A stretch of DNA of 48,421 bases, from positions 87,941 to 136,361 of the forward strand of contig MSXO01000037.1 of assembly GCA_002083615.1 (NCBI GenBank), written 5' to 3'. Below the pieces are notes generated by a model. It had not been told where the DNA came from, did no database searches, and saw only the letters and a program-made list of their open reading frames with translations. Positions 33,221 through 42,437 of the stretch are shown in pieces. Every line of letters begins with the position of its first letter. Within the stretch, counting starts at the first letter, position 1. Made by a program: the position numbers and the translations under genes. Source of the stretch: Proteobacteria bacterium ST_bin11 (GTDB taxonomy: Bacteria > Pseudomonadota > Gammaproteobacteria > Methylococcales > Methylomonadaceae).

Positions 33221-34554
33221 TGAGCTTGGCGAATAGGTTTACCTTATGGTGTTTGCTGCTGTTACCCTTTAACTTTGCTTGTGCGGAGGATCTGTTGACG
33301 GTCTATCAACAAGCGGTTAACGGCGACCCGAGATTAAAAGCGGCCGGCTTAAAAGTGGATATCGTCACCGCCCAAAAAGAGCAGTCTTTCGGCGAGTTTT
33401 TGCCGCAAGTCAGCGCCAGCGGCAACTGGTCTCAGAATGATCAGACCGTCGGTAATTCGACGACTAGTGTCAATACTACTTACCCAGGCAAACGTTACAC
33501 TGTCTCGGTCAACCAGTCTTTAGTCGATTTTGCTAAATTCTGGAATTGGCGTCGGGCTCGCGAGACCGAAAATGTGTATATCGAAGAGCGAGTCGAAGCT
33601 GAAAATGCGTTGATCGACGATGTGGTGGAACGCTATTTCGATGTATTGCAAGCCGAAGACCAATTAACTTTGTTGCGCGGCGAGGCGGATGCCCTGGACA
33701 AACACTTAGAGCAAATCAAACGCCAGTTTGATAAACAGTTAATAAAGATTACCGATCTCTACGAAGTAGAAGCTCGAATCGATCAAGTTCAAGCCAGTGA
33801 AATCGAAGCGGAAACCGCATTGATCAAAGCCAAGGAAAACTTGAAGGAACTAACCAACAGTATTCCAGAAGGTCTATACCGACTGCGGGAAGATATTGAC
33901 TATCAACCTTTGGAAGGTAATCTGGAAGATTGGATAGGGATGGCAAAAAGCGAAAACCCTTTACTCCGCGCGCAAGTGCTTGCCATTGAGGCGGCCAGCG
34001 ACGATGTGGCAATGCAACGATCGCGTCATTTACCAGTGGTTGATTTGCAGTTTAATTACTTCAATGCCGATACCGGATTCCAGAGTTCGCGAACGCCGCA
34101 AACCGAGGTACAAGTCGCGGCAATTAACGTCACGGTGCCCATTTTTAACGGTGGCGTGATTTCGGAAAAGACCAACGAAGCGCAGCACAGGCTGGAATTG
34201 GCTAAAAATGAAAACGACAGCAAAACCCGCGCATTGATTAAAGAGATTAGTGATGCTTTTTTAACTTCCAACTCCAGCGTAAGGCGAATTTCGGCGTCTG
34301 CCAAAGCTCTGGCTTCGGCTAAAAAGTCTCGAGAAGCTAAGGAAAAAGGTTTCAAATTTGGTTTAGAGACTGTTAACGATGTATTGGATGCTCAGCAGGC
34401 CGAATTTCGTGCCAAGCGTGATCTCTCGCAAGGGCGTTACAACTATGTGAAAAGTCGTATGCGTTTTCTGCACGCGGTAGGTGTCATTTCGACACAGAAC
34501 TTACAAGAAATTAATGATTGGCTGCAAAAGCCCGAACAAACCAATAACAATTAA
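33220..34554 (+). CDS. tolC: Outer membrane efflux protein, TolC family
   Basis: This 444-residue outer-membrane channel completes the secretion system. A signal peptide covers about 1-22 (hydrophobic core LWCLLLLPF, cleavage after ACA). Two OEP domains follow, with the duplicated helical pattern and VDFAKFWNWRRARE and VPIFNGGVISEK blocks at equivalent places. Its start overlaps the membrane fusion gene stop. The gene is dedicated to this system by position. The end overlaps the probable start of the Hsp70-like gene. Confidence 0.92.
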   Translation: MSLANRFTLWCLLLLPFNFACAEDLLTVYQQAVNGDPRLKAAGLKVDIVTAQKEQSFGEFLPQVSASGNWSQNDQTVGNSTTSVNTTYPGKRYTVSVNQSLVDFAKFWNWRRARETENVYIEERVEAENALIDDVVERYFDVLQAEDQLTLLRGEADALDKHLEQIKRQFDKQLIKITDLYEVEARIDQVQASEIEAETALIKAKENLKELTNSIPEGLYRLREDIDYQPLEGNLEDWIGMAKSENPLLRAQVLAIEAASDDVAMQRSRHLPVVDLQFNYFNADTGFQSSRTPQTEVQVAAINVTVPIFNGGVISEKTNEAQHRLELAKNENDSKTRALIKEISDAFLTSNSSVRRISASAKALASAKKSREAKEKGFKFGLETVNDVLDAQQAEFRAKRDLSQGRYNYVKSRMRFLHAVGVISTQNLQEINDWLQKPEQTNNN

Positions 34555-37297
34555 AATTTTGAATACGATTCCTTGCCAATTTTTAGTGGGTATCGATCTA
34601 GGTACCACTCATACCGTGGTGGCCTATGCCTATGGCAAAGATCCAGAAAAGCAAATCCGCTTGTTCCATATTCCTCAACTAATCGCACCCGGTGAAGTGG
34701 CTGAGTTGCCCTTGCTGCCCTCGGTGCGTTATCACCCAGCCCCCGGCGAATTAAGTGCCGATGCGGGATTTTTGATGCCGGAAGACGGCGCGGTGCTTGG
34801 CGAAGGAGCGCGTCTTTTGGGAACTAAGTCGCAGGGACGATTAGTGACCAGTGCTAAGAGTTGGTTGTCGCATACCTCTGTCGATCATGCTGCGGCGATT
34901 TTACCTTGGGGTAGTGACGAATCGGTGTTTAAGGTGTCGCCATTGGCGGCTTGTGCCAGTTACTTGGCGCATGTATGCACCGTTTGGCAGCAACGTTTCC
35001 CCGATTCGCCGTTGTCCAAGCAGACTGTCGTGATTACCGTGCCGGCGTCTTTCGACGAGTCGGCGCGTTCATTGACGCTGGAGGCTGCGAGTATCGCTGG
35101 ATTAAGCGATGTCCGCTTGTTGGAAGAGCCGCAAGCGGTATGTTATGACTGGTTGCGGCGGCATGCCGGTAACATTAAATCCAGTTTGGCAGGAAGCAGA
35201 TTACTGCTGGTTTGTGATGTCGGTGGGGGCACCACCGATTTGACTTTGATCAAAATCGATTATGGCAACGGTGAGCCGCAATTAACCCGAATCGGAGTCG
35301 GCGACCACCTCATGCTGGGTGGAGACAATATTGATTTGGCGCTGGCGCATCTTGTTGAAAGTCGCTTGCGCGTAGGAGATAAAAAACTGTCTAGCGCGGA
35401 TCTATCTCAATTACTTGAGCAATGTCGGATGGCGAAAGAGCGGTTGCTGGGCGGAGATATGCCCGATCAAGTAACCGTGACTTTGTTGGGCGGCGGTTCC
35501 AAGCTAATTGGCGGCAGTAAAAGCACTACGCTTAGTCGGGACGAGGTCAAACGGATTGCCCTAGACGGCTTCTTACCCTTATCGGGTTTGCAGGAGTTGC
35601 CGGATAAGAGACGCAGCGGTGTGATGGAGTTCGGCTTGCCATACGCGGCCGAACCGGCTATCAGTAAGCATATCGCCGCTTTTCTGAGCTTGCACACTCA
35701 GGCAGCTCAGGCAGCGCTAGGCGGTGAAAGTATCGTACCGGATGCAATATTATTGAACGGTGGTGTCTTTCGCAGCCAGGCCATGGTTGGCCGGATTCGC
35801 GACTTGCTTACTAGTTGGCGAGCTGGACAAGCTCCCTTGGTTCTCGACAATCGCAATCCCGAGCTTGCGGTTGCTTACGGTGCAGTGAGCTACGGCATAG
35901 CTCGTCGAGAGAAGAAAATCAGTATCGGTGGCGGCGCGGCACGCAGTTATTTTTTGCTGGTTGATGGGGGAGGCGATCAAGTTCGGAGGGGTGTCTGTAT
36001 CTTGCCTAAAGGCAGCGAGGAAGGACATGAAATTCTCTTGTCGGACCGACAATTTGGATTGCGCCTGGGTCAGCCGGTGCGCTTTCATTTGTTGTCCAGT
36101 AGCGGCGACGGCGCTTTTCGGCCGGGTGAGGTCGTTGAGCTAAATGAGGAACATTTTCATGGTTTGCCGCCGTTGGCGGTGGTCTTTGAAGGCCAGCAGA
36201 GAGCGGAAATTATCGTGCAATTGCTGGCTACCTATAGCGAGGTGGGCACGCTACGCTTGCAGTGCGTGTCGGTCGAGGATAATAGCCAGCGCTGGGATGT
36301 GGAATTTCAGATTCGAAGAAAAAATCAAGTCGCTGTCAATGCCGAATTACCTGGCCAACTACCGCAAGCGCTGGAAAAAATTCAGGCGGTATTTGGCTCC
36401 AAATCCAAGCATGTGGATCCGCAGGCGGTAAAAACTTTACGCGCCGATCTGGAGAAAGTTTTGGTCGCGCCGCGCGGCGATTGGCAAACTCCGTTGCTCC
36501 GCGAGTTGTTTGGGATATTGCTCGAAGGGGGTAAATATCGGCGGCGTAGCGAGCAGCACGAACGATTGTGGTTGAGTTTGGCGGGCTATTGTCTGCGGCC
36601 GGGTTTTGGTTATCCGCTGGATGACTGGCGCGTGGAGCAGCTTTGGAAAATTTATCCTGAAAGCCTGCAATTTGTGAACGAGAAGCAGAACTGGGCTGAG
36701 TGGTGGACTTTGTGGCGACGAGTAGCGGGAGGCTTGCCTGCAGAGTCCCAGCAACGCATATTTCGCGATATCGCGAAATTTCTCAATCCTGCGGCCGCCC
36801 GTCAAGCTGGATTGCTTAAGCAATTGGCCACGCGCGGATATGAAGACATGGTGCGGCTGGCCGCTGCTTTAGAACGTTTGCCTCTGGCGGACAAAGTCCA
36901 GCTGGGCGAATGGTTGTTGAAGCGGTTGGAAAAGTCTGGAGAACCAGAGCAGAGCTGGTGGGCGCTTGGCCGCATTGGCGCGCGAATCTTGTTTCATGGC
37001 AACAATCATGAGGTGATTCCGCCAGCCATAGCAAGCAAATGGCTGCAGCAATTGCTGAAAACAGACTGGAAAAAGCAGCCGCAAGCCGGTTTTGCAGCTA
37101 CGCTATTGGCTCGGCGCTGCGATGACCGCGTCCGCGATATAGACGAGGATTTGCGGTTGCAGGTTCTGGAGAAACTCAAACAAGCCAAAGCCGCTGCTTC
37201 TTGGCAGGAGATGGTGGCCGAATACAAGCAACTTGACGAGCAGCAGGAAAAGCAAATATTCGGTGAAGCGTTGCCGCCCGGATTGAAGTTAATTTAG
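34514..37297 (+). CDS. Hsp70-family chaperone-like protein with long C-terminal extension
   Basis: This protein of about 927 residues has an Hsp70 ATPase domain: phosphate-1 GIDLGTTHTVVAYAYG near 26-41, CDVGGGTTDLTLIKI near 233 and an adenosine motif LLNGGVFRSQ near 413. Instead of the standard substrate domain it has a roughly 400-residue C-terminal region resembling DUF3731, rich in Trp, Arg and Leu. The start is unresolved: ATG at 34514 overlaps tolC by 41 bases, and TTG at 34559 gives the usual short leader before VGIDLG. It sits between the secretion and sugar genes on the same strand. Its client is unknown. Confidence 0.85.
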   Translation: MIGCKSPNKPITIKILNTIPCQFLVGIDLGTTHTVVAYAYGKDPEKQIRLFHIPQLIAPGEVAELPLLPSVRYHPAPGELSADAGFLMPEDGAVLGEGARLLGTKSQGRLVTSAKSWLSHTSVDHAAAILPWGSDESVFKVSPLAACASYLAHVCTVWQQRFPDSPLSKQTVVITVPASFDESARSLTLEAASIAGLSDVRLLEEPQAVCYDWLRRHAGNIKSSLAGSRLLLVCDVGGGTTDLTLIKIDYGNGEPQLTRIGVGDHLMLGGDNIDLALAHLVESRLRVGDKKLSSADLSQLLEQCRMAKERLLGGDMPDQVTVTLLGGGSKLIGGSKSTTLSRDEVKRIALDGFLPLSGLQELPDKRRSGVMEFGLPYAAEPAISKHIAAFLSLHTQAAQAALGGESIVPDAILLNGGVFRSQAMVGRIRDLLTSWRAGQAPLVLDNRNPELAVAYGAVSYGIARREKKISIGGGAARSYFLLVDGGGDQVRRGVCILPKGSEEGHEILLSDRQFGLRLGQPVRFHLLSSSGDGAFRPGEVVELNEEHFHGLPPLAVVFEGQQRAEIIVQLLATYSEVGTLRLQCVSVEDNSQRWDVEFQIRRKNQVAVNAELPGQLPQALEKIQAVFGSKSKHVDPQAVKTLRADLEKVLVAPRGDWQTPLLRELFGILLEGGKYRRRSEQHERLWLSLAGYCLRPGFGYPLDDWRVEQLWKIYPESLQFVNEKQNWAEWWTLWRRVAGGLPAESQQRIFRDIAKFLNPAAARQAGLLKQLATRGYEDMVRLAAALERLPLADKVQLGEWLLKRLEKSGEPEQSWWALGRIGARILFHGNNHEVIPPAIASKWLQQLLKTDWKKQPQAGFAATLLARRCDDRVRDIDEDLRLQVLEKLKQAKAAASWQEMVAEYKQLDEQQEKQIFGEALPPGLKLI

Positions 37298-37316
37298 CAA
37301 TAAGTGCACGTTTAAA

Positions 37317-38024
37317 ATGGACAACCGTATCGACCTTCTGATGGTGGTGCCAGCTCGCGGCGGCTCAAAAGGCTTACCGGATAAAAACATCCGCTTTTTA
37401 GACCATAAACCGCTATTGAGTTGGACTGCCGACGCAATTTCAATCGCGGGCTTGCCAAATTCGCTCGCCTTACTATCGACCGATTCCGAACGCTATGCCG
37501 AGATCGGTCGCCAATATGGTTTGTCTGTCCCCTTTCTTCGTCCGGCGGATTATGCAACCGATCACGCTTCCTCAATTCAGGTTCTGGAACACGTATTGGA
37601 CTGGTTTCATTTCCAATATGGCTACTTCCCTTCGTTCACGATGTTATTGCAGCCCACTTCGCCATTTCGCGAGCCAGCTATAATAAAGCAGGCGGTCGAT
37701 ATGGTTCGGCAAGGCAGGGCTGATGCGGTGATAGGATGTAAGGAAATCTTTCGAGATTTGACTACGCTTTTTCGCTGCAACGATGGTTTTTTGCGGGCGC
37801 TGGACTCATCTAAGCCGACCCAAAGCGGTCGGCAACAATCTCAAGCCTTGTTGACACCGAATGGGGCGATGTATCTATGTAACACTGACTATTTGCTAAC
37901 GCATCGGTCATTTTATCCACCAAGAACCGCACCTTTGATCATGAACGCGGTGCAGAGCCTGGATATCGATTCGGAGGAAGATTGGTTAATCGCCGAATCT
38001 TTTATTAAACAAGGGTTGGTATGA
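37317..38024 (+). CDS. legF: CMP-legionaminic acid synthetase-like cytidylyltransferase
   Basis: This 235-residue enzyme activates a nonulosonic acid by transfer to CTP. The signature VVPARGGSKGLPDKNIRFL is at 10-28, and LLQPTSPFR and the acidic LDIDSEEDW close the domain. The NeuA/PseF/LegF families share this fold, so specificity is read from the LegB and LegC homologues that follow. It starts 19 bases after the Hsp70-like gene with a weak ribosome site and overlaps legB in an ATGA arrangement. Confidence 0.87.
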   Translation: MDNRIDLLMVVPARGGSKGLPDKNIRFLDHKPLLSWTADAISIAGLPNSLALLSTDSERYAEIGRQYGLSVPFLRPADYATDHASSIQVLEHVLDWFHFQYGYFPSFTMLLQPTSPFREPAIIKQAVDMVRQGRADAVIGCKEIFRDLTTLFRCNDGFLRALDSSKPTQSGRQQSQALLTPNGAMYLCNTDYLLTHRSFYPPRTAPLIMNAVQSLDIDSEEDWLIAESFIKQGLV

Positions 38025-39001
38025 GTATTGTTTTAGTGACTGGCGCCGACGGATTTATCGGTTCACATTTGACCGAAATGCTGGTGTCGCGCGGGTTTAA
38101 AGTTAGGGCCTTGACCCAATACAATTCATTCAATGATTGGGGATGGTTGGAGAGTGTTTCCTGTAAAAGCGACATTGAAGTGGTGTGCGGGGATGTTCGT
38201 GATCCGCAATTTTGCCGAAGAATATGCACGGGGGTCGATACCGTCTTTCATCTGGCAGCGTTGATTGCTATTCCCTATTCTTACGTCGCGCCGGATAGTT
38301 ATGTTGACACCAATATTCGCGGCACATTGAATATTTGTCAGGCTGCTCGTGACGCCAGCGTTTCTCGGGTGATTCATACATCGACCAGCGAAGTCTACGG
38401 TACTGCTCAATACGTGCCGATTGATGAAAAACATCCCCTGCAGCCGCAGTCGCCTTATAGCGCATCAAAAATCGCAGCCGACGCTATGGCAATGAGCTTT
38501 TTCAACGCCTTTGACTTGCCGTTGACAATCGCTCGGCCCTTTAACACCTATGGACCGCGACAGTCGGCGCGCGCAGTCATTCCAACCATCATCACCCAAA
38601 TCGCCGCAGGTAAAAAGCAAATTCATTTAGGCGATGTGTCGCCTACCCGTGATTTTAACTACGTAGAAGATACCTGTCGTGGCTTTATTGCCCTCGCGGA
38701 GTCGGCTAATGCTATTGGCGAGACTGTCAATTTAGGTTCGAATTTCGAGATATCGGTTGGCGATACCTTGCATATGATTAAGTCTATTATGCGCAGCGAC
38801 GTAGAGTTTTTAGTGGACCAGCAGCGCTTACGTCCGGAAAAGTCGGAGGTGAATCGGTTATGGTGCGATAACGCCAAGATTAAAGCTTTGACGGGTTTCG
38901 AATCGACTGTCAGCCTGGAAGAAGGCTTGCACCGCACCGTAGATTGGTTTTGCCAGCCCGAAAACCGGCAAAAATACAAAACTGACATTTACAATGTTTG
39001 A
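38021..39001 (+). CDS. legB: LegB-like NAD-dependent sugar 4,6-dehydratase
   Basis: This 326-residue short-chain dehydrogenase of the extended type carries out the first dedicated step of legionaminic acid synthesis, dehydrating nucleotide-linked GlcNAc. The NAD-binding TGADGFIG is at 7-14. Catalytic Thr/Ser and YxxxK are in HTSTSEVYGT and SPYSASKIAAD, and RPFNTYGPRQ is conserved. Family-typical ALTQYNSFNDWGWLE lies near 30-45. It overlaps legC by eight bases. In Campylobacter the LegB substrate is GDP-GlcNAc, which fits the PtmE homologue downstream. Confidence 0.9.
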   Translation: MSIVLVTGADGFIGSHLTEMLVSRGFKVRALTQYNSFNDWGWLESVSCKSDIEVVCGDVRDPQFCRRICTGVDTVFHLAALIAIPYSYVAPDSYVDTNIRGTLNICQAARDASVSRVIHTSTSEVYGTAQYVPIDEKHPLQPQSPYSASKIAADAMAMSFFNAFDLPLTIARPFNTYGPRQSARAVIPTIITQIAAGKKQIHLGDVSPTRDFNYVEDTCRGFIALAESANAIGETVNLGSNFEISVGDTLHMIKSIMRSDVEFLVDQQRLRPEKSEVNRLWCDNAKIKALTGFESTVSLEEGLHRTVDWFCQPENRQKYKTDIYNV

Positions 39002-40133
39002 TAGCTTCATCCGTCTGGTTAGGGATATTTATCAGACCGATCAATTTATCCCGCTGCATGAACCACGTTTTATTGGCAACGAAAAGCAATATTTGTTGGA
39101 TGTGATCGATAGTACTTTCGTTTCCAGTGTCGGACCGTACGTCAATCAGTTTGAAAAACAGGTCGCCGGCTACTGTGGTGTGAAGCATGCGGTAGCGACG
39201 GTCAATGGCACTGCCGCGCTACACATAGCTTTATTAGCGGCAGGGGTTAAACCGGGCGAGGAAGTGATTACTCAGGCAGTGACCTTCGTTGCCACCTGCA
39301 ACGCGATAAGTTACTGTGGAGCCACACCGATTTTTATCGATATCGATGGGGCTACGCTGGGCTTGTCTCCAACGTCTGTTGCCGAATTTCTCCAACACTA
39401 TGCAGAATATCGCGACGATGGGGCTTATAACAAGCTCAGCGGTAATCGGATAGCTGCCTGTGTGCCGATGCATGTATTCGGTCACCCTTGTGATATGCAC
39501 GGTCTTGTGCAAGTTTGTGCCGGATACGGGATCCCTTTGATTGAAGATGCGGCAGAGGCGCTGGGTAGCTCTATTGCAGGCCGCCACTGCGGTAGTTTTG
39601 GTGTATGCGGTGTGCTAAGTTTCAATGGCAACAAAATTATTACGACAGGTGGGGGCGGCATGATCTTGACTGACGATGACGAGCTAGCAACTCACGCTAA
39701 ACATCTGACTACTACCGCTAAATTACCCCACGCCTGGAAATTCGAACATGACCAAGTCGGTTACAACTATCGGATGCCCAATCTGAATGCCGCTTTGGGG
39801 CTGGCGCAACTAGAGCAATTGCCGAATTTCGTGGAACGTAAGCGCCAACTTGCCTCGCGCTATCTGGATTGGGCAAAAGCCAACGGCACACAAATGATCG
39901 TTGAACCGGATGGTACGCAAGCTAATTATTGGTTGAATGCTCTCTTGCTTGATGATGTTGCTAAACGCGATACCTTTTTGGAATACAGTAATGCGCAGGG
40001 GGTGATGACTCGCCCACTCTGGGCCTTGATGCCGGATTTACCGATGTATAGGTATTGTCAGACCGACGGTCTCAGCCGGTCGCGATGGTTGGCGGAGCGC
40101 TTGGTCAATGTGCCTAGCAGCGTGGTGATATGA
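38994..40133 (+). CDS. legC: LegC-family PLP-dependent sugar aminotransferase
   Basis: This 379-residue DegT/DnrJ/EryC1-fold enzyme transfers an amino group to the 4-keto sugar made by LegB. The PLP Lys is in SFNGNKIITTGGGG, and GTAALHIALLAAGV and EDAAEALGSS form the cofactor pocket. The N-terminal extension with IYQTDQFIPLHEPRF is typical of LegC-type enzymes. Stop and next start overlap as ATGA. Confidence 0.9.
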   Translation: MFDSFIRLVRDIYQTDQFIPLHEPRFIGNEKQYLLDVIDSTFVSSVGPYVNQFEKQVAGYCGVKHAVATVNGTAALHIALLAAGVKPGEEVITQAVTFVATCNAISYCGATPIFIDIDGATLGLSPTSVAEFLQHYAEYRDDGAYNKLSGNRIAACVPMHVFGHPCDMHGLVQVCAGYGIPLIEDAAEALGSSIAGRHCGSFGVCGVLSFNGNKIITTGGGGMILTDDDELATHAKHLTTTAKLPHAWKFEHDQVGYNYRMPNLNAALGLAQLEQLPNFVERKRQLASRYLDWAKANGTQMIVEPDGTQANYWLNALLLDDVAKRDTFLEYSNAQGVMTRPLWALMPDLPMYRYCQTDGLSRSRWLAERLVNVPSSVVI

Positions 40134-41314
40134 CGGTAGAGCCGCGTAAAATCTGCGTTGTGACCGGCTCGCGGGCCGAATACGGTTTATTGTATTGGCT
40201 ACTCAAGGAGATTCTAGCAGATCCGGATCTTGAACTGCAATTAGTCGTCACCGGGATGCATTTGTCGCCGGAATTCGGCTTGACGTGGCAACAAATTGCC
40301 GCTGACGGATTCACGATTGACCGCAAAGTCGAAATGTTGTTGTCGTCGGATACGCCGGTCGGCATAACGAAAGCGATGGGTTTGGGGCTGATTGGATTTG
40401 CCGACGCCTTGGATGATTTGCGACCAGATATTGTGGTGGTGCTGGGAGATCGCTTCGAAATATTTGCAGCGGCTCAGGCGGCAATGAACCTGCGTCTTCC
40501 GTTAGCCCATATTCATGGTGGCGAACTGACTGAGGGTGCGGTTGACGATGCCATCCGTCACGCCCTGACCAAACTCGCTCATCTGCACTTTACCGCCACC
40601 GAAGTTTATCGCCAACGCGTGATTCAGCTTGGCGAACTGCCTGAACGAGTATTCAATGTGGGTGCGCCGGGTTTGGACAATATATTTCGGTTGCCGCTAT
40701 TGGATCGCGAGGCGTTTGAACGCGCCATAGAGTTTAAATTGGCGGTGCGAAATCTATTGGTTACCTTTCATCCTGTTACCTTGGAAGCGGCCACTGCCGC
40801 GGATCAATTTTGCCAGTTGTTATCCGCCCTTGATCAATTTGAAGATGTTCACATCATCTTTACCTATAGTAATGCCGATGCCGATGGTCGCATCATCGCC
40901 AGGTTGATCGATGAATATCGGGCTCGGTATCCGGAACGCGTGACTGCGTTCCTTTCTTTGGGCTCTCTGCGGTATTTGTCCGCTATGAGGCACGTTGATG
41001 CGGTGGTTGGTAATTCCTCCAGCGGGCTTTTGGAAGCGCCAGCTTTCAACATTCCCACTATCGATATCGGTGACCGGCAACGCGGTCGGCTTCATGCTGC
41101 GAGCGTGTTGCATTGTCAACCGCACAGCTTTGCCATCAAAACTGCTTTGGAAAAGGTTTGGTCCGGCGAGTTGTCAAGTACCTTGGCCAATCTAGTTCAT
41201 CCTTACGGTACTGGGGGTGCGTCAGTGGCTATAAAGGGGATTCTAAAGGACGCCAAGCTTACCAATGTTTTAAAGAAGCGGTTTTACGACATTCCTTTTA
41301 ACCAACTGCTATAG
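40130..41314 (+). CDS. legG: Hydrolysing nucleotide-sugar 2-epimerase, LegG/NeuC family
   Basis: This 394-residue enzyme removes the nucleotide and inverts C2 to give the free 2,4-diacetamido hexose for the synthase. VVTGSRAEYGLLYWLL near 9-24, HIHGGELTEGAVDDAIRHA, FNVGAPGLDNI and NSSSGLLEAP are the family blocks. NeuC acts on UDP-GlcNAc and LegG on the GDP sugar; the context with LegB, LegC and PtmE favours LegG. The gap to the next gene is 52 bases, the largest in the cluster. Confidence 0.88.
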   Translation: MTVEPRKICVVTGSRAEYGLLYWLLKEILADPDLELQLVVTGMHLSPEFGLTWQQIAADGFTIDRKVEMLLSSDTPVGITKAMGLGLIGFADALDDLRPDIVVVLGDRFEIFAAAQAAMNLRLPLAHIHGGELTEGAVDDAIRHALTKLAHLHFTATEVYRQRVIQLGELPERVFNVGAPGLDNIFRLPLLDREAFERAIEFKLAVRNLLVTFHPVTLEAATAADQFCQLLSALDQFEDVHIIFTYSNADADGRIIARLIDEYRARYPERVTAFLSLGSLRYLSAMRHVDAVVGNSSSGLLEAPAFNIPTIDIGDRQRGRLHAASVLHCQPHSFAIKTALEKVWSGELSSTLANLVHPYGTGGASVAIKGILKDAKLTNVLKKRFYDIPFNQLL

Positions 41315-41366
41315 CCCTATACTTTTGCCTCACTTTAGGGATTGATCAATCGAGGACGTTTCAAGC

Positions 41367-42437
41367 ATGACTCAAACTTATATCATCGCCGAAGCTGGTG
41401 TTAATCATAACGGTAGTTTGGAAACAGCTTTGCAATTAGTGGATGTTGCGGTGGCTGCTGGCGCGGATGCCGTCAAGTTTCAGACTTTTAAAGCCGAGAA
41501 GCTGGTGACGCAGGCTGCGGCCAAAGCAGCTTATCAACAGCAGACTACCGGCGCTGATGAAACCCAGCTACAGATGTTGCGAAAGCTGGAATTGAAGTAC
41601 GAGTTTCACTTTCAGCTGAGAGACTATTGTCGGCAGCGAGGCATAGCGTTCTTATCGACAGCCTTCGATTTCGACAGTTTGCTGTTTTTGGTTGACGAGG
41701 TGGGTATCGATAAGCTGAAAGTGCCCTCGGGAGAAATCACCAATGGGCCATTTTTACTGGCCCATGCGCAGACCGGCAAGGAGATTATTCTCTCTACCGG
41801 AATGGCTGCTTTGGGCGAAGTTGAAGCCGCTCTCGGCGTTTTGGCCTTTGGTTATTTGGGATGTGAGCAGCCGTCGATCGCGGGATTTCAAAAGGCTTTT
41901 AGCTCATTGGAAGGGCAGAGCATGCTGAAAAATAAAGTCACCTTGCTGCATTGCACCAGTGAGTATCCTACGCCGGCTCATCACGTCAATTTAAAGGCGA
42001 TGGATACCCTTGCCCAGGCCTTTGGGTTGGCGGTGGGCTATTCCGATCATACCGACGGTTTGGCGGTACCAATAGCGGCTGCGGCGCGCGGTGCAGTTCT
42101 GATCGAAAAGCACTTTACCTTGGATCGTAGTTTGCAAGGTCCGGATCATCAGGTCTCGCTGGAGCCAGACGAGCTAAAACGATTGGTCGAAGCGATTCGG
42201 GTAATCGAAAAGGCAATGGGCTCTGCAGTAAAAACTCCGCAGTCGGTCGAATTGCAGACCCGGGCCGTAGCTCGCAAAAGTTTGGTTGCCGCTTCATCAA
42301 TAGTCGCCGGTAGTACATTCAGCGTCGAGAATTTGGCGTGCAAACGACCAGGTACTGGTATCAGTCCGATGGAATATTGGCGGCTATTGGGTCAAACCAG
42401 TCAGCGGGCTTACCAAGCAGATGATTTAATAGAATGA
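41367..42437 (+). CDS. legI: Legionaminic acid synthase, NeuB/LegI family
   Basis: This 356-residue enzyme condenses phosphoenolpyruvate with the six-carbon sugar to give the nine-carbon acid. The TIM-barrel begins with AEAGVNHNGSLETAL and ADAVKFQTFKAEKL; LHCTSEYPTP, GYSDHT and EKHFTLDRS are active-site blocks. A C-terminal SAF (antifreeze-like) domain covers about 290-350, including CKRPGTGISPMEYW. GAGGA lies about ten bases before the ATG. It overlaps legH as ATGA. Confidence 0.92.
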   Translation: MTQTYIIAEAGVNHNGSLETALQLVDVAVAAGADAVKFQTFKAEKLVTQAAAKAAYQQQTTGADETQLQMLRKLELKYEFHFQLRDYCRQRGIAFLSTAFDFDSLLFLVDEVGIDKLKVPSGEITNGPFLLAHAQTGKEIILSTGMAALGEVEAALGVLAFGYLGCEQPSIAGFQKAFSSLEGQSMLKNKVTLLHCTSEYPTPAHHVNLKAMDTLAQAFGLAVGYSDHTDGLAVPIAAAARGAVLIEKHFTLDRSLQGPDHQVSLEPDELKRLVEAIRVIEKAMGSAVKTPQSVELQTRAVARKSLVAASSIVAGSTFSVENLACKRPGTGISPMEYWRLLGQTSQRAYQADDLIE

